Below, one piece after another: positions 5,928-11,636 of a DNA stretch of 11,636 nucleotides (its first letter is position 1; each line of letters starts with the position of its first letter). The notes beneath the pieces were generated by a model, which did not search any database, was not told the origin of the DNA, and saw only the letters and a list, made by a program, of their open reading frames with translations. The position numbers were made by a program, and so were the translations under genes. The stretch is taken from contig JANQFM010000746.1 of the NCBI GenBank assembly GCA_028277865.1, positions 1 to 11,636 on the forward strand, in the 5' to 3' direction. This DNA comes from Acidobacteriota bacterium. Lineage in GTDB: Bacteria > Acidobacteriota > UBA6911 > RPQK01 > DATIPO01.

Positions 5928-7291
5928 TGCGATTGGGGGACGGATTGTGTGCGGACAAAGCCGGTCAGCTGATCGATCGACGCCAGGGCGGCTCGCCGGT
6001 CAATCGACCGGCAGTCGATCGATTCCAGCAGGTAGGCCTCAGCCACCGTGTCGCCCGGATATTCCTTGAGGCCCGGCTGTGCGAAAGCCAGGCAACCGAA
6101 GTAGGCAAAGGTCGGCTGCAACGCTTGCGGAACTCCGCTTTTTTGCAGGCGGCTCTTAAGGGCCGACCGGTGATCGGTTTGGGTCAGGCTGGCTTGCGGA
6201 AGCGTCAGCCCGGCAGCCAGCCCGTGCAGCTTGGCCAACCCCCAGACGGCATTCTCCTGGCTCAAAGCCGCGTCCAAGTCTTCAGGATTGGCCGTCAGAG
6301 CCGAGGCCAGGTGGGACTGGTAGACCTTGCCAGCCGGCGTCTCGGGGCCGCACTTGGCCCAATCGGCAAGAAGCTGCTGCAACGGCTCCTTCAACCCTGG
6401 GTCGGGCAGGCTGAGCAAGGGTGGCGGTGCAGGCGGTTGAGGCGGTTGGGGTGTTTCTCCCGATACCTCCGAACCCTCCTCGGTACTCTCGCTTGCAGTC
6501 GTCTCTTTGGCGACCTGCTGTCCAGGGGATTGCTGCGGGCTTGCCGATTCTTGCAGGGGCTGGCCAGATTCAGATCCGGCGGACAAAAAGGGCACAGGAG
6601 AGAATCCGGTAATTCCCCAGTTGGCGGCGTAGATCCCCACCAGAATGAACAGGAAGACAAGGCTGACCAATGCCGGTGCCACCACCCAAGGCTGCATTGG
6701 TGCAGGCGCTGCCTGTTTCCGGGCTGCTGCTGCAGCGCCCGGCCGTGCTGCGGGACTTGTTGCCAGACGTTCTTCCAGACGGCTCAGCCGCGCCTCCTGG
6801 GAAGGACGCCTCATGGCGTTGAAAAGCACCGACTGGATGTCATCCGGAAATCCGCCCAGCTGAACCATCAGGGCTTCCAGGTGGCGTTGGGCATCCTGGC
6901 TGACCGCCGCCACCAATCTCTGCGAAGCGTCCCGAACCGCTTCACGTCCGCTTTCGACGGCCACCTTTCTGGGAAGGCCGGAAAGGCCGAGCAGCAGCAA
7001 CGAGGAGGGCGGCTCGTAGCCCGAGGCCTCAAACACCCCCACCCGGTAGCGTCCGCCGCTCCATTCCACCATCAGCCCGCCTTGCTTGTTGAGCAGCTCA
7101 GCGGCTCGGGAAAGAGCCTGGCGGTAGGAGTCGGCATCCTCGAAACGGTTGGTCTTCAATCCCAGGGCAGATTGCAAGGATCCGTTGCAATAAAAGACCG
7201 CTTTTGAAGAGCCTGACGCGGCCGCCAACTCCAGATAAAGCGTTTCGCCCTGGCGCTCGGGCGGATAGTAAAAGGTCACGAAGTCGTTCAT
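5924..7291 (-). CDS. Single-pass membrane protein with proline/serine-rich linker, unrecognised
   Basis: 455 aa from the ATG at 7291. Residues 1-200 form a mixed alpha/beta domain with no family I can name; it includes a Gly/Leu-rich strand SSLLLLGLSGLP and an Arg/Glu-rich helix, then an Ala/Arg-rich stretch. One transmembrane helix follows (about 201-222, WVVAPALVSLVFLFILVGIY). A low-complexity Gln/Ser/Glu/Pro linker (about 235-295) leads to a helical C-terminal domain (about 296-455). Positive residues before the helix predict an inside N-terminus and an outside C-terminus. It overlaps the vWA-like gene by ATGA and follows the adaptor-like lipoprotein gene closely. An alternative GTG start at 7363 (24 residues longer), with AAAGG 8 nt upstream and only 12 nt after the preceding stop, cannot be excluded. 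The ATG is chosen because the extra residues look non-domain. It could carry signals between envelope and cytoplasm; this is inference. Confidence 0.65.
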   Translation of the reverse strand: MNDFVTFYYPPERQGETLYLELAAASGSSKAVFYCNGSLQSALGLKTNRFEDADSYRQALSRAAELLNKQGGLMVEWSGGRYRVGVFEASGYEPPSSLLLLGLSGLPRKVAVESGREAVRDASQRLVAAVSQDAQRHLEALMVQLGGFPDDIQSVLFNAMRRPSQEARLSRLEERLATSPAARPGAAAAARKQAAPAPMQPWVVAPALVSLVFLFILVGIYAANWGITGFSPVPFLSAGSESGQPLQESASPQQSPGQQVAKETTASESTEEGSEVSGETPQPPQPPAPPPLLSLPDPGLKEPLQQLLADWAKCGPETPAGKVYQSHLASALTANPEDLDAALSQENAVWGLAKLHGLAAGLTLPQASLTQTDHRSALKSRLQKSGVPQALQPTFAYFGCLAFAQPGLKEYPGDTVAEAYLLESIDCRSIDRRAALASIDQLTGFVRTQSVPQSQ

Positions 7292-7375
7292 GCCGTTGCA
7301 TTGAGTTTCTCCCAACTGAGGGCTGCTTGTCCACTTGGTTTCACACCAAGATGCAGGGTGCACAGGGGCGACCTT

Positions 7376-8023
7376 TCACCGCAGCCGGATGCGCTCGTAT
7401 GGATCGTAAACACTCAAGTCGCTGACGATGACCTGGTCTCCTTCCTCCAAACCGCTGCGAATCTCGACTTCGTTGACCGACACCTGACCGATGGCAACCT
7501 CGGTCCGGATGGCGGTTTCGCCGTTTTCCTCGAGCTTGAAGAGGCTGACGGCGCTGCCGGATACCCCGTAGGCGGGTCGCCCGACGTACAAAGCGTCAGG
7601 GAGACGGTCGACTTCCACCGACGCCTTGACCGAGAAACCTGGCCGCACTCCATCCGGCAAATCCCCTTCCAAAGCGATTTTGACCTGGACAACGCCATCC
7701 TGCACGACGGGTGCAATCCAGGAAACCTGGCCTGCCATCTCAGCCAGTCGAGTGTCGATCAGTGCACTTTGGCCGACTTCCAGATGTGCCGCACTGAGTT
7801 GGTCGAATTCAGCCAGGCATTCGCCCGGCGTCGCACTCAACTCTCCCCTTCCCATGACTCGGACAGTGAAGGCGCCGCGCTTGACCTCTTCAATCCATAC
7901 GGCCTCGCGGGTCACTGAAGGCAGGTCAGGGGAGCAGGCGGTGACGCTGAGTCCAATCAAGAGCGGCCACATACAGAGCCGGGTGGCGAGGTACACGGGA
8001 GCTGGATTTTTTCGACGAATCAT
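7376..8023 (-). CDS. RND-efflux-adaptor-like lipoprotein lacking the central barrel-sandwich and hairpin domains
   Basis: A 215-aa protein with a signal peptide and lipobox (VTAC, C30). VKRGAFTVRVMGRGEL (48-62) matches the N-terminal strand of periplasmic adaptor (HlyD/MFP) proteins. From about residue 76 on it matches their C-terminal part: LEVGQSALIDTR, GQVSWIAPVVQDGVVQVKIAL, ALYVGRPAYG, a glycine-rich strand pair and a final GLEEGDQVIVSDLSVYDPYE. Between these two blocks the family normally carries roughly 200 residues, namely the lipoyl/barrel-sandwich domain and the coiled-coil hairpin; here they are absent and the frame is intact. It therefore cannot bridge to a TolC-type channel in the usual way, and no RND or ABC pump gene is in view. 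A GAGGAG RBS 5 nt before the ATG and intact signals argue for a working gene. It heads the operon with the membrane and vWA-like proteins. Confidence 0.78.
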   Translation of the reverse strand: MIRRKNPAPVYLATRLCMWPLLIGLSVTACSPDLPSVTREAVWIEEVKRGAFTVRVMGRGELSATPGECLAEFDQLSAAHLEVGQSALIDTRLAEMAGQVSWIAPVVQDGVVQVKIALEGDLPDGVRPGFSVKASVEVDRLPDALYVGRPAYGVSGSAVSLFKLEENGETAIRTEVAIGQVSVNEVEIRSGLEEGDQVIVSDLSVYDPYERIRLR

Positions 8024-8028
8024 ATGGT

Positions 8029-8034
8029 CTCCTC
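8029..8034 (-). promoter_or_regulatory. Strong ribosome-binding site of the adaptor-like lipoprotein gene
   Basis: GAGGAG on the minus strand, 5 nt before the ATG at 8023. It confirms that the short adaptor gene begins here and is not a 3' fragment of a longer one. Confidence 0.7.
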
Positions 8035-8078
8035 AACAGATTGCGTGAATCGGCCTTTAGTTAGACGTAGTCTTCTGA

Positions 8079-8107
8079 GTTTAATCGTGCAACGACTGCC
8101 GAGTCAA
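8079..8107 (-). promoter_or_regulatory. Candidate promoter of the lipoprotein / membrane protein / vWA operon
   Basis: On the minus strand TTGACT (8107-8102), a 17-nt spacer and TTAAAC (8084-8079). The -35 is good and the -10 weak. It would leave a leader of about 50 nt before the GAGGAG-ATG. CAACGA (8090-8095) and TCGTTG (8108-8113), with GACT/AGTC nested inside, form an inverted repeat across the -35 and spacer that could be an operator. Confidence 0.35.
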
Positions 8108-8151
8108 TCGTTGTGCGAATTGCCGACCCAATACAGATTAAACATCCTTCT

Positions 8152-8209
8152 CTCCCGAACACGAATCCGTATGTGGATCGTGCGGGGATGAGAAAAGCCA
8201 AGATTTTCT
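8152..8209. other. Two adjacent hairpins in the divergent intergenic region
   Basis: Hairpin 1 pairs CCCG (8154-8157), CACG (8160-8163) and ATCC (8165-8168) with GGAT (8175-8178), CGTG (8179-8182) and CGGG (8183-8186). That is 12 bp with two small bulges and a 6-nt loop. Hairpin 2 pairs AGAAAA (8191-8196) with TTTTCT (8204-8209). No T-run follows either. They lie between the two divergent promoters and could be a protein-binding site or part of an untranslated RNA. Confidence 0.4.
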
Positions 8210-8220
8210 GCAGGGCAATG

Positions 8221-8291
8221 AAAAACTTGTCATTAATATGATCTTTATCTGATTTTATTTATTGAAACGAGAAGAGCAATCCTGTTAGAAT
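8221..8291 (+). promoter_or_regulatory. Strong candidate promoter with AT-rich upstream element, leaderless
   Basis: TTGAAA (8262-8267), an 18-nt spacer and TAGAAT (8286-8291) form a close sigma-70-type match. About 40 nt of very AT-rich sequence precede it (8221-8261), like an UP element. The -10 box ends 9 nt before the ATG at 8301, and no Shine-Dalgarno sequence is visible before that ATG. Both facts predict a transcript starting at or within a few bases of the start codon. Confidence 0.55.
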
Positions 8292-8300
8292 CTTCGCGCC

Positions 8301-9266
8301 ATGGCATTCCAGCGCAGCAAATTTCAGCCTTTCTCCAACCTCTTGCTGGACTTGCGCCGGAACAGCCCGGTCGAAAAACGAGGAGGGCCGGCGGCAAGCT
8401 TTGCGGTCGAGAGGGGCGTGGCCGATTCGGCGGAGGACCGCTACTGGGATTTCTTGACCGATCCCGCCAGCGAATATGGCTGGCAGCAGGGCCATCAGGC
8501 CTACCTCTCCCGCTTGATACGCTGCTGGAGGGATGTTCCCCAAACCTTTGAAAAGGTCAACCAGGCCAACTGGCTGCCCCGTCTGGCCAATTCACAGCAA
8601 CTGGCACGCCTGGAGCCGTTGGCCGCCCTGGCCAAGTGGGCCAATGGCCCCGACTGCGAGCCACGAGTCTTGATGGAGCTTTTCAGCCGCTTTCTGAAGA
8701 GGCCCGATGCGCAGCCGACGCGAGGCGCAGTCGAAAAGCTCCTTCAGGACTACAACTCCAACCGCGACCAGCGCCCGGCATTCGCCGGATATTGGGGAGA
8801 GGTGAGGGATCTTTTTGCCTCCGCCGACAGGAAGGGTGCATGGGCCGACCGGCTGCGCGACCGATTCGGTTTGGGGCACCTGAATCCCCAGGATGGCGAG
8901 CCGATCCCGGTGGTCCTTTTTCGGTACCGCCTGAAGGATTTGCTGGCGGGGCTCGGCCCTGGGGACGGCTGCACTGTAGTCCCAACGGTCCTGGACGGCC
9001 CCCTCAACCCCTTCTTTTTCCCTTCGCCACGTCATGCGGACAAAGGCTTTCCGCAGCCGGGAGGGATTTGCCTCAACCTGGAGCCCGATGCCGAGTACCG
9101 GCTTAGCTGCGAAATCCTGCACCGCAGGCTGCACTACAAGCCCAAGCACATCTTTCAAGTCGGTTGGATCTCCCGGCCTCCCGGCAAGGAGTGCGGGCAG
9201 GCGCGACGCATTCACCAACAATTTCTGCTCGACCGCTTTCCCAATCAGCTGGGAGGTTGCTCATGA
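8301..9266 (+). CDS. Unrecognised 321-aa protein, first gene of a coupled pair
   Basis: I do not recognise the family. The protein is soluble-looking, with no signal peptide or membrane segment. The N-terminal two thirds (1-195) are helical and rich in Trp, Arg and Leu; the segment RYWDFLTDPASEYGWQQGHQ (47-66) is distinctive. The C-terminal part (about 200-295) looks beta-rich, with IPVVLFRYRLKDLLAGLG, GCTVVPTVLDGPLNPFFF, GGICLNLEPDAEYRL and HIFQVGWISRP. This could be a substrate- or partner-binding domain. It is probably leaderless from the promoter at 8262-8291. The stop overlaps the start of the large TPR gene by 4 nt (ATGA at 9263-9266), so the two products are probably made together and may form a complex. 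Confidence 0.7.
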   Translation: MAFQRSKFQPFSNLLLDLRRNSPVEKRGGPAASFAVERGVADSAEDRYWDFLTDPASEYGWQQGHQAYLSRLIRCWRDVPQTFEKVNQANWLPRLANSQQLARLEPLAALAKWANGPDCEPRVLMELFSRFLKRPDAQPTRGAVEKLLQDYNSNRDQRPAFAGYWGEVRDLFASADRKGAWADRLRDRFGLGHLNPQDGEPIPVVLFRYRLKDLLAGLGPGDGCTVVPTVLDGPLNPFFFPSPRHADKGFPQPGGICLNLEPDAEYRLSCEILHRRLHYKPKHIFQVGWISRPPGKECGQARRIHQQFLLDRFPNQLGGCS

Positions 9267-11636
9267 AAGCGAAACCAGAGCGGCGCGGCGGTTGGATGGC
9301 GGAATTCGAAAAGAGACCCCTTGAGGCTCTGGACCGGCTTCTGTTCGGCACGGCTTCGGTAGGAAGCCTGCAATACAACGATCCGGACGAGATCCTCTGC
9401 CACTTCTTCCACAAGGCCTCGCCAAGCCGACGGGAGCTGCTGGACGATACGCTGCGCCGTTGGTTCGAAAAACGCTGGTGGAGCCTTCCTGTCGACCAAG
9501 CGCACTGGGCCGAAGTTCTGCGGGACGCCTTTTCGGCAGCCCTGAGACTGGACTTGGAGCAAAGCCTGGCCTGGCTGCGGGCCGCCTACCAGGACTCTGG
9601 GGCGCGGGCTTGGCTTTCGAGCCTTCGCCTGGGGCGTCCCCGCGACCCGGAGGCCAACCTGCTTCGCACCCTGGCACTGAGCCAGACCAACCGCCACTTG
9701 CTTCCCCTTTGGCTGCGCCTGTGCAAGTTGGAAGAGGACAAGCCGCTTCACTATGCATCGCTGGGCCTGATGGGCCTTTACCGCCTGCCGGATGAGCACG
9801 GGCAGCCTCACGGCGACCTCCCTGCGGTGGCCTTCAAGGGAATCGTGCAGATGGCCGAGGCTTTCGCGGCCCGAATCTCCCCGCAGGAGGAGGCAGAGGA
9901 GCAGTGGAGAAAAGAGGTCTGGGCGATGATGGCCCGATTTCCCCGCTCGGAACACTACTGGTCGGAGCGCTTCCTGCCCTGCCTCACTTCCCGACCGCAC
10001 GGAGCAGCCGCACAGTGGCTCTGCAGGATGCTGCCCAGGCTGAAGAGGCTGTTGTCCGATCCTCCGCCTGCCCGGCAGCCCCAGGTCCAAGCGCCCACCC
10101 TGCGGGAAACCCAGGCTTTGCTCAGGCGGCTGGGCCGCACTCCCGTAGGCCATCTGCGCCCCGATCTGGAGAAACTGCTGGACCGCTACCGGCGCTTTGC
10201 CGAGCAGAGCGGCGATGGGGAGTTCCTGGTCAAGACTCTGACCAATCTGGCCTCCAAGGTGCTGGATTGCCAGCCCCAATGGGCGCAGGACCTGAGTTCG
10301 GAAGCCTTCGGCTGGGCACCCAGCGATTTCAGGGTCTGGGCCATCCGCGCTCAGGCAGAGGCCAGTGCCGGAGATCCTGCCGGTGCCATCTCGCTGCTGT
10401 GGGAAGCCAAACGGCGCATGCCCGAAGTCCCCGATATTCGCACCAACCTGGCTACCCTGATGCGCCGCCACGGATACCTGGAAGCCGCCGAGATAGTCTA
10501 CCGCCAAGCCGTGGCCGACTTCCCTTCCAATCCGGTTTGCCGCAATGGGCTGGCCGAGCTTTTCAAGGGAATGGACCGTCTTGAGGAGGCCGAGGCCCTT
10601 TACAGGGAGGCAGTATCGGACTTTCCCGACGACGCCAAGAGCCGTTCCGGCTTGGCGGCGATCCTGCGGATCCGGCAAAGATGGGCTGAAGCGGAATCGG
10701 TCTGCCGTCAGGGGATGGCCGACTTTCCCCGCAACCCTTTCTTTGCAAGCAGTTTGGCCGCCGTACTTCAGGCCCAGGGCAAGTTGGATGAGGCAGAGCC
10801 TGTGCTGGTGCAGGCAAGCCAAGACTTTCCCTCCGATCCAGTCTGCCTGACGGGCTTGGCGGTCCTCCGCCTGCAGCAAGGCAAGGAACAAGAGGGGCTG
10901 GACCTGTTGCGCCAAACCGCCCGGAGATTCCCCAGGGATCCGGTCGCAGGTGGTTTTGTGCGCAAGCTTGAAAAACGGGGGGTCTCCGTCCGGTCTCTGG
11001 TACGCAACTATCCGCGCTACGGCACCGCTTTGGACCCGGAGGGCATTCAAAAGCATAGCGGAGCCTCCTCACAGGCTGACGCCGACGCGGCGGCGGTCTT
11101 TGAAACAGGATCCGACATTGGAAGGCTGGCTTCTTCGCCCCTTCACAATCCTTCCGCCTCTCAGACCGGCTTGGCCGGCCTTTACCGTCAGGTGGCCCGC
11201 CGATCGTCCGGCCTGCAGCGCCGGGAGAAGCTGCGCCAGTCGCTGCAATTCAGCCAGGCCGTGCTCAAATCGGATCCGGCCAACCTTGGTGCAGTAATGG
11301 AAAAAGCCTTCAGCTTGCTGGACAAAGGCGACGCACAGCAGGCGGAGTCCCTTTTCGCCGCGCGGGTGGCCAATGGAGAGCGTCGTCACGTGCTGGGGCT
11401 CAAACTGGGATACCTGAGGGCCTGCGCCTGTCAGGGGCGCCATGCCGCCAGTGAAGATTGGCAAGCTCTGAACGAGGAGTTCCCCCACCGCCAGACCCTC
11501 ATTGCTCTGGAACGAGCCTGCCAGCGAATCCCGGCCAACAATGGAATTGGATCGGCGAAGGGCGCTTTGCAGGCACTGCTTCACAGCATGCGGAAAAGGC
11601 AGGCTTCTTTTCCCAAGAGCCTTCAGGCAAACGAAC
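9263..11636 (+). CDS. Large TPR protein, open at the right edge
   Basis: The frame from the ATG at 9263 is open for 791 codons and continues past the end of the window, so the C-terminus is missing. Residues 1-340 are helical without a family I can name. A tandem TPR block lies at about 365-570 with a 34-residue period. Each unit carries the DFP-x-(N/D)-(P/A) turn followed by a GLAxL helix and a LxEAExxYRxAV helix, as in DFPSNPVCRNGLAELF and DFPDDAKSRSGLAAIL. A Ser/Ala-rich linker (about 595-630) is followed by further TPR-like helices (FSQAVLKSDPANLGAVMEKA). No signal peptide or membrane helix is seen. It likely acts as a scaffold. The 4-nt overlap with the upstream gene implies joint expression. 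A long open frame on the opposite strand (11056-9245) is a composition artefact of this gene. Confidence 0.82.
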   Translation, partial: MKAKPERRGGWMAEFEKRPLEALDRLLFGTASVGSLQYNDPDEILCHFFHKASPSRRELLDDTLRRWFEKRWWSLPVDQAHWAEVLRDAFSAALRLDLEQSLAWLRAAYQDSGARAWLSSLRLGRPRDPEANLLRTLALSQTNRHLLPLWLRLCKLEEDKPLHYASLGLMGLYRLPDEHGQPHGDLPAVAFKGIVQMAEAFAARISPQEEAEEQWRKEVWAMMARFPRSEHYWSERFLPCLTSRPHGAAAQWLCRMLPRLKRLLSDPPPARQPQVQAPTLRETQALLRRLGRTPVGHLRPDLEKLLDRYRRFAEQSGDGEFLVKTLTNLASKVLDCQPQWAQDLSSEAFGWAPSDFRVWAIRAQAEASAGDPAGAISLLWEAKRRMPEVPDIRTNLATLMRRHGYLEAAEIVYRQAVADFPSNPVCRNGLAELFKGMDRLEEAEALYREAVSDFPDDAKSRSGLAAILRIRQRWAEAESVCRQGMADFPRNPFFASSLAAVLQAQGKLDEAEPVLVQASQDFPSDPVCLTGLAVLRLQQGKEQEGLDLLRQTARRFPRDPVAGGFVRKLEKRGVSVRSLVRNYPRYGTALDPEGIQKHSGASSQADADAAAVFETGSDIGRLASSPLHNPSASQTGLAGLYRQVARRSSGLQRREKLRQSLQFSQAVLKSDPANLGAVMEKAFSLLDKGDAQQAESLFAARVANGERRHVLGLKLGYLRACACQGRHAASEDWQALNEEFPHRQTLIALERACQRIPANNGIGSAKGALQALLHSMRKRQASFPKSLQANE

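Noticed and set aside
5915..7207. Open frame of 430 codons on the plus strand
   Set aside because: It is antisense to the membrane-protein gene, which has a clear transmembrane helix, a linker and an ATGA overlap with its neighbour. The plus-strand product has no recognisable feature.
9245..11056. Open frame of 603 codons on the minus strand
   Set aside because: It is antisense to the TPR gene at 9263, whose translation shows real 34-residue repeats. The minus-strand product is low-complexity Gln/Gly/Arg-rich with no domain; high GC keeps this frame open by chance.

Overview
The window is high-GC bacterial DNA. An Acidobacteriota-like source is suggested, though not proved, by the heptanucleotide tandem tracts in intergenic DNA, the particular RND-adaptor subfamily present and the TAGAAT-type promoters. 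There are nine substantially readable genes, one clipped gene at the left edge, two gene remnants and several regulatory or repeat sites. No rRNA, tRNA, CRISPR array, transposase or integrase was seen.

Layout. Positions 1-82 (minus) hold the start of a fumarylacetoacetate-hydrolase family gene. A spacer with a 7-bp tandem repeat follows. A small P-loop GTPase (279-1061, plus) comes next and ends in a GTGA overlap with the start codon of a gene that breaks off after about ten codons. An inserted-looking toxin-antitoxin pair follows on the minus strand (DUF433 antitoxin, DUF5615 PIN-like toxin). After it lie a remnant of a second GTPase 3' end and an intact gene resembling the GTPase-associated GAP1 class (2008-3462). 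The GTPase/GAP1 junction is thus present twice, about 950 bp apart, with the toxin-antitoxin pair between the copies. A lower-GC, membrane-anchored TPR gene (3634-4665) closes the plus-strand block.

Converging on it is a minus-strand operon read from 8023 down to 4809: a short RND-adaptor-like lipoprotein lacking its central domains, a single-pass membrane protein with a proline/serine-rich linker, and a von Willebrand A-like protein. The last two overlap by ATGA. The intergenic stretch 8024-8300 carries divergent promoters and two hairpins. To its right are an unrecognised 321-aa protein and, coupled by ATGA overlap, a large TPR protein that runs off the right edge.

How it may work together (inference). 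A GTPase, a GAP1-like partner, a vWA-like protein, membrane anchors and TPR scaffolds next to a toxin-antitoxin pair resemble the GTPase-centred NTP-dependent conflict or signalling systems known from comparative genomics. The predicted topologies would allow a signal to pass between envelope and cytoplasm. I see no clear effector domain such as a nuclease, caspase or pore former inside the window.
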